Shown: positions 1-5,563 of the stretch, piece by piece
Layout: each line of letters opens with the position of its first letter
How positions within the stretch are numbered: the first letter of the stretch is position 1
NCBI GenBank assembly: GCA_021821705.1
Contig: JAKACE010000150.1
Location: 1 to 5,563 of the forward strand
Origin: Actinomycetes bacterium
GTDB taxonomy: Bacteria; Actinomycetota; Acidimicrobiia; Acidimicrobiales; Palsa-688
Direction: 5' to 3'
Length of the DNA: 5,563 bases
Notes under the pieces: model-generated
What the model saw: the letters and a program-made list of their open reading frames with translations, nothing else
What the model was told of the DNA's origin: nothing
Databases searched by the model: none
Position numbers and translations under genes: made by a program

Positions 1-846
1 GGCCTGGAACATGGCCTGGTCCCACGGGAAATCCATGCTGCTCGTGCCGCTCAGGCCCACGGCGCAGAAGCGGCCCCGACGCCGCAGGGCGCGCACTCCG
101 GCCGAAATGGCAACCGAGCTTCCCGTGGCGTCGATCACGACGTCGGCTCCGTTGCCGCCGTGCGTCTCGACCAGTACGCCCACGACGTCCTCCTCCGGGT
201 GCACCTCCAACGTCGACAAGCCGAGCCCCGCCGCCAGCTCGAGGCGGCTGGAGCTGCTCTTGCGGCCGACGACGGTAACCGATGACGCGCCAGAGGCCCG
301 CGCCACCATCGCCGCCAGGAGGCCCACGGGGCCCGGCCCGAACACGATCACCGTTTCGCCCGGTTCGATCCTCACCCGCTCGACAGCGCTCACGGCGACG
401 GCGGTCGGCTCCGTAGCCGCCGCAGCCAGGTCCGACAAGGGTGCCGGGACCCGGTGCAGCAGCCACGCCGGTGCGGCTACATAGGGGGCCAGGGCCCCGT
501 TCACAGCTATCCCCGGAGCGCCCTTCGACTTGCAGTGCTGGGACAACCCGCGCCGGCAGAGGTGGCAGGCGCGGCACGCCCCGAAATGAGGCTCGCAGAC
601 CACCCTGTCGCCGAGCTGCCAAGCGTCGGCTTCCGGGCCTACCTCCGTCACAACCCCGACGAACTCGTGCCCGAGCACAAGCGGCACCGGCACGGGGTGC
701 GTACCTTCGAGAATATGGAGGTCGGTACCGCAGATCCCGGTACCGAGGACGCGCAGTACCACCTCACCAGGGCCCGCAGCAGGTCGGGCCACCTCCTCCA
801 GTTGCAGGCCCCCGTGACCTGTTCGAGCTTTCACCAGGGCCAGCAA
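1..846 (-). CDS. Zinc-dependent medium-chain alcohol/polyol dehydrogenase, 3'-truncated by window edge
   Basis: NAD(P)-dependent oxidoreductase of the sorbitol/threonine dehydrogenase type, expected to interconvert a secondary alcohol or polyol and its ketone in the cytoplasm. The visible 282 residues run from the N-terminus through most of the Rossmann domain; about 60 residues are probably missing, since the family is usually about 340-350 long. Catalytic zinc ligands are probably C39 (GICGTD), H60 and E61 (GHE), and E146 (TEPTAV). The structural zinc set is C91, C94, C97 and C105 with the usual x2-x2-x7 spacing. The nucleotide-binding GPGPVG is at 170-175. After the second beta strand (VTVVGRKSSSS) the acidic residue typical of NAD-specific members is absent and Arg-Lys-Ser follow, which suggests NADP(H) preference. 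I chose the TTG start at 846-844 because a GGAGGTGA lies 7 nt upstream and the protein then begins MLALVKARTG, as in relatives; a GTG at 834 is too far from that site. The gene lies 70 nt after the CoA-transferase and is probably the last visible gene of the same operon. The exact substrate is unknown. Confidence 0.93.
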   Translation of the reverse strand, partial: MLALVKARTGHGGLQLEEVARPAAGPGEVVLRVLGTGICGTDLHILEGTHPVPVPLVLGHEFVGVVTEVGPEADAWQLGDRVVCEPHFGACRACHLCRRGLSQHCKSKGAPGIAVNGALAPYVAAPAWLLHRVPAPLSDLAAAATEPTAVAVSAVERVRIEPGETVIVFGPGPVGLLAAMVARASGASSVTVVGRKSSSSRLELAAGLGLSTLEVHPEEDVVGVLVETHGGNGADVVIDATGSSVAISAGVRALRRRGRFCAVGLSGTSSMDFPWDQAMFQA

Positions 847-853
847 GTCGCCG

Positions 854-861
854 TCACCTCC
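854..861 (-). promoter_or_regulatory. Strong Shine-Dalgarno deciding the TTG start of the dehydrogenase
   Basis: The minus strand reads GGAGGTGA, a near-complete anti-16S match, followed by a 7-nt spacer and TTG. It makes the rare TTG codon at 846 the best start, and it implies that the dehydrogenase has its own translation initiation, not coupling to the gene before it. Confidence 0.8.
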
Positions 862-871
862 GCGGGCCCCG

Positions 872-890
872 CCGGCCGCTGGGCGGCCGG
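872..890 (-). other. GC-rich perfect hairpin in the gap before the dehydrogenase
   Basis: Stem 872-879 pairs perfectly with 883-890 (CCGGCCGC / GCGGCCGG) around a 3-nt loop. It lies 26 nt after the CoA-transferase stop and about 10 nt before the dehydrogenase ribosome binding site. No T-run follows on the minus strand, so it does not look like a classical intrinsic terminator. It could be a partial terminator, an RNA-processing or stabilising element, or chance in GC-rich DNA. Confidence 0.5.
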
Positions 891-916
891 TCCACCGACA
901 ATGTCGAAGCAGGCCA

Positions 917-2101
917 TCAGATGGCTCCTTCTTCCCGCAGGGCGTCCACGTCCTCGGGCGTGAGGCCGAGCAGCTTGGTGAGCACCTCGTCGGTGTGCTG
1001 GCCAACGAGGGGAGGCGCCTCCCTCACCTCGCCCGGCGTCTCGGACATCTTAACCACGACGCCAGGCACGACGACCCTCCCGGCTTCTGCGTGCTCGATC
1101 TCGACGAGCATCTCACGAGCTCGCAACTGCTCGTTCGAAGTCGCGGCCTCGATGTCTGCCACCTGGCTGTAGGGGATACCCGTCTTGTCCAGGACAGCGC
1201 AAGCCTCTTCTGTCGTCAACTGGGAGAGCCACCCGGACACGAGGCCTTCCGTGGCCGCTACGTTGGCCATCCGTGCCGCCACCGTGCGGTACGCCGGGTC
1301 CTCCGCCAGCTCGGGCCGGCCAAAGCCTTCGACCAAACGGCGGAACAGCGCGTCCGTCCCGGCGTGCAGGTACACGTAGCCGTCGGCCGCGGCGAAGATG
1401 CCAGCTGGGGCGGTGTAGGCGTCCCTGTTGCCCGTCCGGGGCATCTTGCTGCCCAGCAGCAGCCACGATGCCGCCGGGATACCGAGCACGGAGAACAGCG
1501 AGTCCAATAGGGAGATGTCCACGACCTGGCCCCGCCCGGTACGTTCGCGGTGGAACAGCGCCAGCATCGTCCCGAAAGCGGCGTACGCCCCCGCGATGTA
1601 GTCAGCCAGGAACGCACCCGTGAACATGGGCGGCTCCCCTTCACGACCGGTGCGGAAGGCCAGCCCCGAGGCGGCCTGCGCGGCGGCGTCGAACATGGCG
1701 CGGTTGCGCTGAGGGCCGGTCTGGCCCATCCCGGAGATGGAGGTGAGCACGATACGAGGGTTGAGCCGGCACAGGTCCTGATAGCCCAGCCCCATGGCCT
1801 CCATGGTGCCGGGGCGATAGTTTTCGACCACGACGTCGGCCCACCTCACGAGCCGCTCCAGTAGGGCTATCCCCTTCTCCGAGCGGGTGTTGATCGTGAT
1901 AGCCCGCTTGTTGCGGTTGAACGTCATCGCGTAGATGCTGTGGCCGTTGAGGAAGGGAGCGTTCTGCCGAGCGTCCTCCCCTCCCGGTCGCTCCACCTTG
2001 ATCACATCCGCGCCCATGTCGGCCAGGTGCATGGCGCAGGACGGCCCTGCTATGAAACGGGAAAGGTCGAGGACCTTTATCCCGTCCAATGCGTTGTTCA
2101 C
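917..2101 (-). CDS. Family III CoA-transferase (CaiB/BaiF family)
   Basis: A 394-residue enzyme expected to move CoA from an acyl-CoA donor to a carboxylic acid in the cytoplasm. The N-terminus (GIKVLDLSRFIAGP, then MGADVIKVERPGGEDAR) is the family's classic opening. The central ADVVVENYRPGTM at 88-100 and SISGMGQTGP at 121-130 are also typical. The catalytic aspartate, which forms the acyl-anhydride with substrate, is probably D167 in AFLADYIAG; RERTGRGQVVDISLLD follows at 185-200. Length is normal for the family (about 380-430). The Gly-rich GGGG loop of classical formyl-CoA:oxalate transferases is not seen, so the substrate is more likely another acid. The GTG start at 2101 has GAAAGGG 7 nt upstream and overlaps the kinase TGA by 4 nt, indicating translational coupling. 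The frame stays open upstream to an ATG at 2440, but those 113 codons lie inside the kinase gene and are low-complexity Arg/Gly-rich sequence, so I reject that start. Family is certain; donor and acceptor are unknown. Confidence 0.95.
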   Translation of the reverse strand: MNNALDGIKVLDLSRFIAGPSCAMHLADMGADVIKVERPGGEDARQNAPFLNGHSIYAMTFNRNKRAITINTRSEKGIALLERLVRWADVVVENYRPGTMEAMGLGYQDLCRLNPRIVLTSISGMGQTGPQRNRAMFDAAAQAASGLAFRTGREGEPPMFTGAFLADYIAGAYAAFGTMLALFHRERTGRGQVVDISLLDSLFSVLGIPAASWLLLGSKMPRTGNRDAYTAPAGIFAAADGYVYLHAGTDALFRRLVEGFGRPELAEDPAYRTVAARMANVAATEGLVSGWLSQLTTEEACAVLDKTGIPYSQVADIEAATSNEQLRAREMLVEIEHAEAGRVVVPGVVVKMSETPGEVREAPPLVGQHTDEVLTKLLGLTPEDVDALREEGAI

Positions 2102-3672
2102 CGAGAAGCCCTTTCGTCGTGTTCCATTGGGGAGCCAGCCGCGTCGCCTCGTGCCAAGCCCTCCGGTTGGCGTCGTCGACCGTTCCAAAAGGACAGCCCG
2201 CCCGCCAGTTCTGCCCTCAGCCGCTTGTAGTCCGCGTACAACGCACCATAGGTGAGCGCCTCTTCGGGCACCGGCACCACCGGCACCCCAACGCCCACCA
2301 GGCTGTCGCTCAACCCAGCCAGGTCGGGCGCCAGCCCGACGCACACCGCTGCGAGCATTGTCGCACCGAGCGACGTTGCCTCGCTCACGTTCACGGTCAC
2401 CAGCGGGACGCCGCAGACATCGGCCCTCAACTGGCACCACGTGGGGCTGCGGGAGCCGCCTCCGGCAACCCTGACCGTCCCGACACTCAGCCCAAGCTCC
2501 CCGTAGACCTCCAAGGCCCCACGCAGCGTGTAGGCCGCACCTTCGAGCACAGCCCGGGCCAGGTGGCCGCGCCCATGGTCCAGGCGGAGCCCGAACACCA
2601 CGCCGGCGGCGTTGGGATCCCAGGCAGGGAAGCGGTCGCCCGCCAGCGAGGTCATGAACGCGAGCCCACTTGAGCCCGCAGCTACCGATGCCGCCAGCTC
2701 GTCGAGTGCGGCGAAGCCCCTGTCGTCCTCGTCAAGTCCCAGCAGCGATGCTACCTTGGCCACGGTCCCCCCTGTCGTCCCAGTCGGTCCCCCGACGGCC
2801 CACATGCCAGGCACGGCATGGGCGTTGACGACCGCCCGATGGGCAGCGTCGAACACCGGCTCGTCCGTTCCGTGGAAGACAACGTCCGCCGTACCTATGA
2901 GGTCCGTCGTGACGCCGGCGCGGACCAGCCCCGCTCCCACCGTGCCCACCGTCCCGTCGGGCCCGCCCACCGCGACCGGAGTGCCCTGGCGTAAACCGGT
3001 GCGCGACGCTGCCTGCGCGGTTACCGTACCGGCCAATGACTGTGCCGGGTGTACCGGGGGGAGCAGTCCCGGGTCGACGCCGACGCTGAATGCCAGGTCG
3101 ACGGCCCACCGGCGTCGGCGCACGTCGAAAAGCATGGAGTACGAGGCGTGGGTCTCGTCGGTGACGGCACGGCCACAGAGCGCCGAGACCAGGAAGTCCT
3201 TAATCGACAGCAACCACCGGGCCTGCCTTGCTCGGGCCGGCTCGTTCCTTTTGAGCCACAAGTACTTGGCGGCTGGCAGCTCGGGGTCGACGACCCTGCC
3301 AGTCGTGGCATAGACGCTGTCGCGGCCAACTTCGGCTGCGATCCAACCGGCCTCCCTCCACGACCGCTTGTCGGGCCAGCACAGGGCGTTGCCCAGGGGC
3401 GTCAGCTCTGCGTCCACGAACACAGTCCCGAGTTCCGCGGCAATCGCCACCGCCGACACATCTGCCGCATGCTCCCGCACCGCCTGCAGTGCGGCCGTCA
3501 TGGACCGGACCAGCTCCCAGGGGTCGATCTCCACCCGGTCGCCGGCGGGGAAAGCCAGAGCGTGCCGGTGGTGCCCTCTCGCCAGGACGCGGCCATCGAT
3601 CGAGCGGACCGTGGCCCGAGCCTCGGTCGTGCCTACGTCGAGGGCGAGCAGAGTCGCAGGGCGTGTCCCCAT
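2098..3672 (-). CDS. FGGY-family carbohydrate (sugar/polyol) kinase, xylulokinase-like
   Basis: A 524-residue ATP-dependent kinase that should phosphorylate a sugar, ketose, polyol or related hydroxylated compound in the cytoplasm. The N-terminal ATP/phosphate motif is LLALDVGTTEA (8-18; DVGTT at 12-16). WPDKRS at 99-104 matches the substrate-side W-x-D-x-R of the family. TDETHASYSMLFD at 171-183 is another conserved block. GGPDG at 236-240 carries the predicted catalytic base D239, and the C-terminal FGGY signature region is AGGGSRSPTW at 403-412 followed by DVCGVPL. Length fits the family (about 480-550). The last 30 or so residues, after ELAGGLSFW, are a charged, probably disordered tail. 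The ATG at 3672 starts 2 nt after the stop of the ThDP enzyme with no good Shine-Dalgarno, so translation is probably coupled. An in-frame ATG at 3807 lies within the upstream gene and would add 45 low-complexity residues before the conserved start; it is rejected. Xylulokinase-like is a superfamily label; the substrate cannot be assigned from sequence. Confidence 0.95.
   Translation of the reverse strand: MGTRPATLLALDVGTTEARATVRSIDGRVLARGHHRHALAFPAGDRVEIDPWELVRSMTAALQAVREHAADVSAVAIAAELGTVFVDAELTPLGNALCWPDKRSWREAGWIAAEVGRDSVYATTGRVVDPELPAAKYLWLKRNEPARARQARWLLSIKDFLVSALCGRAVTDETHASYSMLFDVRRRRWAVDLAFSVGVDPGLLPPVHPAQSLAGTVTAQAASRTGLRQGTPVAVGGPDGTVGTVGAGLVRAGVTTDLIGTADVVFHGTDEPVFDAAHRAVVNAHAVPGMWAVGGPTGTTGGTVAKVASLLGLDEDDRGFAALDELAASVAAGSSGLAFMTSLAGDRFPAWDPNAAGVVFGLRLDHGRGHLARAVLEGAAYTLRGALEVYGELGLSVGTVRVAGGGSRSPTWCQLRADVCGVPLVTVNVSEATSLGATMLAAVCVGLAPDLAGLSDSLVGVGVPVVPVPEEALTYGALYADYKRLRAELAGGLSFWNGRRRQPEGLARGDAAGSPMEHDERASR
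2109..2115 (-). promoter_or_regulatory. Shine-Dalgarno of the CoA-transferase, inside the kinase 3' end
   Basis: The minus strand reads GAAAGGG, 7 nt before the GTG at 2101. It is a moderate match located within the final codons of the kinase gene and supports the GTG start over the distant upstream ATG. Confidence 0.55.
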
Positions 3673-3674
3673 TG

Positions 3675-5366
3675 TCAGAAGAGGTGCGCCCACGCACTCG
3701 GTACGGGGTCCAGTACCACATCTACGAGAGCCGGCCGGCCCCGCTGGGTGAGGGCCTCGCGGAGCGCGGCGCGTACCTGGTGCGCTCCCTGCGCCCGGCG
3801 CCCCCACGCTCCGAAACCCTCCGCTACTCTGGCAAAATCTACGTCGCCGAAATCGACACCGATGTAGCGAGGCTCACCCGTGAGGAACAGCTGCTCCTGC
3901 CTGATGTTGTTGTAGGCGGAATCATTGAGGACGACGATCGTCACCTCGAGCCGGCGCCTCACCGCGGTCTCGATGTCGGCCACCGACATCCCGAGCGCTC
4001 CGTCGCCGACCACGACGACCACCGGGCGGTCGGGGTGCGCCAACTTGGCGGCTATACCAGCCGGGAGGGCAAAGCCCATTTGACCGAAGTTGACGGGCTT
4101 CATGTACGAGCGCGGCCGCTTCAGCGGCAACAGATGGCTCCAGATGCCCGGGTTGCCGGCGTCGACGGAGAACACAGCGTCCTCGGGTACCGCATCTGCG
4201 AGCTGCCTCATCAACTCGATGGGGTGAAGTCGCCCTTCGGCGTCCTCCACGGGTGACTCGGCCAGCTGTTGCAGCCAGTCGGTACGCTCTTTGGCCAACG
4301 CTTCCAGCCATGTGTCGCGCGCTGTCCCGGTTGAAGCGGTCACGCGCCCGGCAAGGCCGTCGATCACGAGTCCGGCATCGCCCGGAAGCGCCACGTCAGG
4401 GGTGTAATGCCGCCCGATGGAGGCCAGGTCGGCGTCGTTGTGCACCAGCACGGGCAACGGCAGCGTCCAGCGGTGGGTGGAGCTGCTGCTCAAGCGCATC
4501 CCAACCGCGAAGACGAGGTCGGCCTGATCGAGAACGGAGCGCGCCAGGCGGGTGCCGTGGCGCGTCCGCGGGCCGAAGACCAGTGGGTGGTCGGACGGCA
4601 CCGCGCCGATGCCCGAGAACGTGGTGACCATCGGTGCCTTCAGCTTCTCCGCCAGCGCCAAGAGCTCCGTCCCCGCGCCGGCGTAGGTTACGCCGTTGCC
4701 CACCCAGAAGACAGGGCGCTCAGCCGATGAGATCAGGACCGCCGCCCTGTCCAGCGCGGAAGGTCCCGCCATCACAGGCTGTTGGGGCTGGGGCGCAGGC
4801 CCCTGGCCGGGCCACGGAACGCCCTCCGGCACTGGCGCCTCGAGGATATCCCGGGGGATGTCGACGTGCACCGGGCCTGCCGGAGCGGAAGCTGCCAGCA
4901 CGAAGGCCGTCCTCAGCGACCGTACCAACGCCCTGGCGTCTGTGACCTGCACGCTCCACTTGGTCAGCGGCCGCAGGATCGAGATATGGTCGGCCGCCTG
5001 GGCATCCTCCTCCTCGAGGTACTCCCGCCTGTTGTTGCACGAGATGATCACAAGGCCACTGCGGTCTCGCAGCGCCCCGCCGACCGCACTGGCCGCATGG
5101 GTGAGGCCGGGCCCTGTCGTCACGAGGCATACGCCGGGCATGTTCGTCATCCGGTACTGGCCGTCGGCGGCATGAGCGGCGCCCATCTCGTGCCTCATGG
5201 CGATCATGTCGATTGCCCCGTCGCCGTAGGCTGCGTCCAAGATGCCCAGCGTCTGTCCGCCAGGTACGAGGTACACCCGTCGTACTCCTGCCGTCTTCAA
5301 CGCTTCGACGACCAGCTTGCCTCCGGTCGCCCCGTCCAGTCCCGCCTCCGCGGCTGGTGTGGTCAT
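3675..5366 (-). CDS. Thiamine diphosphate-dependent enzyme, acetolactate synthase-like (IlvB superfamily)
   Basis: A 563-residue ThDP enzyme that decarboxylates, cleaves or ligates a 2-keto acid or hydroxyacyl substrate through an enamine intermediate. The three domains appear in order. The N-terminal domain (about 15-180) has the cofactor-activating E60 in MRHEMGAAHAADGQ, then TTGPGLTH at 83-90 and LRPLTKWSV at 131-139. The central domain (about 205-340) has the GNGV and GAVPSDHPLVFGPRTRHGT blocks. The C-terminal ThDP domain has NFGQMGFALPAG at 426-437 and the metal-binding motif GDG at 454-456 ending in N481-D482. The segment after it, SAYNNIRQEQ (483-492), aligns with the GMVRQWQ block of biosynthetic acetolactate synthase but has Asn, Asn and Glu where that family has Gly, Met and Trp. 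It also does not match the NNGGIY-type segment of oxalyl-CoA decarboxylase. No small regulatory subunit is encoded here. The ATG start has AAGGAGGAG 6 nt upstream. It is the first gene after the GntR regulator and is followed by the kinase after 2 nt. Fold certain, reaction not. Confidence 0.94.
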   Translation of the reverse strand: MTTPAAEAGLDGATGGKLVVEALKTAGVRRVYLVPGGQTLGILDAAYGDGAIDMIAMRHEMGAAHAADGQYRMTNMPGVCLVTTGPGLTHAASAVGGALRDRSGLVIISCNNRREYLEEEDAQAADHISILRPLTKWSVQVTDARALVRSLRTAFVLAASAPAGPVHVDIPRDILEAPVPEGVPWPGQGPAPQPQQPVMAGPSALDRAAVLISSAERPVFWVGNGVTYAGAGTELLALAEKLKAPMVTTFSGIGAVPSDHPLVFGPRTRHGTRLARSVLDQADLVFAVGMRLSSSSTHRWTLPLPVLVHNDADLASIGRHYTPDVALPGDAGLVIDGLAGRVTASTGTARDTWLEALAKERTDWLQQLAESPVEDAEGRLHPIELMRQLADAVPEDAVFSVDAGNPGIWSHLLPLKRPRSYMKPVNFGQMGFALPAGIAAKLAHPDRPVVVVVGDGALGMSVADIETAVRRRLEVTIVVLNDSAYNNIRQEQLFLTGEPRYIGVDFGDVDFARVAEGFGAWGRRAQGAHQVRAALREALTQRGRPALVDVVLDPVPSAWAHLF

Positions 5367-5372
5367 TGCCTA

Positions 5373-5381
5373 CTCCTCCTT
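5373..5381 (-). promoter_or_regulatory. Strong Shine-Dalgarno of the ThDP enzyme gene
   Basis: The minus strand reads AAGGAGGAG, 6 nt before the ATG at 5366. It is the best ribosome binding site among the complete genes, which fits a first structural gene feeding coupled downstream genes. Confidence 0.85.
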
Positions 5382-5397
5382 GTCCTACGTTCGCTTA

Positions 5398-5419
5398 CTG
5401 CCAGGGACGCGCCTGCCAG
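5398..5419. repeat. Short direct repeat pair CTGCCAG, 15-bp period
   Basis: CTGCCAG occurs at 5398-5404 and 5413-5419 on the plus strand (CTGGCAG on the coding strand). It lies 17 nt upstream of the ThDP enzyme's ribosome binding site, where an operator or promoter would be expected. The 7-bp unit is short and could be chance. Confidence 0.4.
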
Positions 5420-5422
5420 CCA

Positions 5423-5448
5423 CGGCCCCGAGCGGTCCGGCCCCGAGC
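5423..5448. repeat. Direct repeat pair CGGCCCCGAGC, 15-bp period, at the regulator's stop
   Basis: The 11-bp unit CGGCCCCGAGC occurs perfectly at 5423-5433 and 5438-5448, separated by 4 bp. The right copy touches the last base of the regulator's TAG stop. It does not form a convincing terminator hairpin and no T-run follows. It may be part of a control region for the operon; see the finding on its shared period with the neighbouring pair. Confidence 0.5.
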
Positions 5449-5563
5449 TAGCGCCTAAGCCTGAGCGTGAAGCTCTGTTCGTCGCCCCGGTAGATGGCTT
5501 GGCTCAGCTCCACCGCGGTGCCGTCGTCGAGGAAGGTCGTGCGCTCCACGCAGACCAGCGCCA
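5448..5563 (-). CDS. GntR-family transcriptional regulator, C-terminal end of UTRA domain (5'-truncated by window edge)
   Basis: Only the last 37 residues before a TAG stop are visible. They read VCVERTTFLDDGTAVELSQ, then YRGDEQSFTLRLRR. This matches the end of the UTRA effector-binding domain of HutC-type GntR repressors: an ERT-x-(F/Y) strand, a D-D-G turn, a (V/P)-E strand, and a Y-R-G-D motif followed by a final beta strand. The helix-turn-helix half lies beyond the right edge. Such proteins typically bind a sugar or acid metabolite and release an operator. The gene runs in the same direction as the catabolic genes and ends 81 bp before them, so it is the likely local regulator. Being short, the assignment rests on the motif pattern alone. 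Confidence 0.75.
   Translation of the reverse strand, partial: ALVCVERTTFLDDGTAVELSQAIYRGDEQSFTLRLRR

Noticed and set aside
724..748. Repeated CGGTACCG in the dehydrogenase
   Set aside because: It is explained by the coding of the repeated Gly-Thr in GTGICGTD, the conserved catalytic cysteine motif.
872..890. Intrinsic terminator after the CoA-transferase
   Set aside because: The stem is good, but no T-run follows on the transcribed strand, so I list it only as a hairpin.
11..1172. Plus-strand open frames opposite the dehydrogenase and CoA-transferase
   Set aside because: Products are Arg/Pro/Ser-rich without domains; they are antisense shadows of GC-rich minus-strand codons.
2102..2440. 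In-frame N-terminal extension of the CoA-transferase to an ATG at 2440
   Set aside because: It lies wholly within the kinase gene, is Arg/Gly-rich with no family similarity, and the GTG at 2101 has a ribosome site and places the conserved GIKVLDLSR opening at the normal position.
3673..3807. In-frame extension of the kinase to an ATG at 3807
   Set aside because: It overlaps the ThDP enzyme C-terminus and adds 45 Gly/Pro/Arg-rich residues before the conserved LLALDVGTT start.
2612..4256. Long plus-strand open frames (up to about 270 codons) opposite the kinase and ThDP enzyme
   Set aside because: Low-complexity translations with no recognisable motif, overlapping genes whose catalytic motifs are intact.
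917..5366. Canonical oxalate degradation pair (frc/oxc)
   Set aside because: The family pairing fits, but the transferase lacks the Gly-rich loop and the ThDP enzyme lacks the oxalyl-CoA decarboxylase-type segment after GDG; the kinase would also be unexplained.
5382..5422. A sigma-70-type promoter upstream of the ThDP enzyme
   Set aside because: Only weak matches such as TAGGAC were seen, with no matching -35; not strong enough to annotate.

Overview
The window is a GC-rich stretch of bacterial DNA in which all five supported genes lie on the minus strand and read from right to left. GTG and TTG starts and tightly packed genes fit a high-GC Gram-positive such as an actinobacterium, but the window has no taxonomic marker gene, so the phylum is a guess. 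There are no RNA genes, insertion sequences or CRISPR arrays.

In transcription order the genes are: (1) the last 37 codons of a GntR-family regulator with a UTRA ligand-binding domain (5448-5563, cut by the right edge); (2) an 81-bp gap with two sets of short direct repeats, both with a 15-bp period, and a strong Shine-Dalgarno; (3) a 563-residue thiamine-diphosphate enzyme of the acetolactate synthase superfamily (3675-5366); (4) a 524-residue FGGY-family sugar/polyol kinase (2098-3672), starting 2 nt after the previous stop; (5) a 394-residue family III (CaiB/BaiF) CoA-transferase (917-2101), whose GTG start overlaps the kinase stop by 4 nt; (6) a 70-bp gap with a perfect 8-bp GC hairpin and a strong Shine-Dalgarno; (7) a zinc-dependent medium-chain alcohol/polyol dehydrogenase (TTG start at 846, cut by the left edge).

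The spacing supports one transcription unit, probably controlled by the GntR protein beside it. A sugar/polyol kinase, a polyol-type dehydrogenase and a GntR/UTRA regulator point to catabolism of a sugar, polyol or sugar acid. The additional ThDP lyase/carboligase and CoA-transferase are not part of a standard sugar pathway. Together they could activate a hydroxy- or keto-acid as a CoA thioester and cleave or join C-C bonds, but the substrate cannot be read from this window. The ThDP enzyme lacks residues characteristic of biosynthetic acetolactate synthase, and the CoA-transferase lacks the Gly-rich loop of classical formyl-CoA transferase. This is therefore neither an ordinary branched-chain amino acid locus nor an ordinary oxalate locus. 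I see no defence system or mobile element; the interest lies in a possible undescribed catabolic operon.
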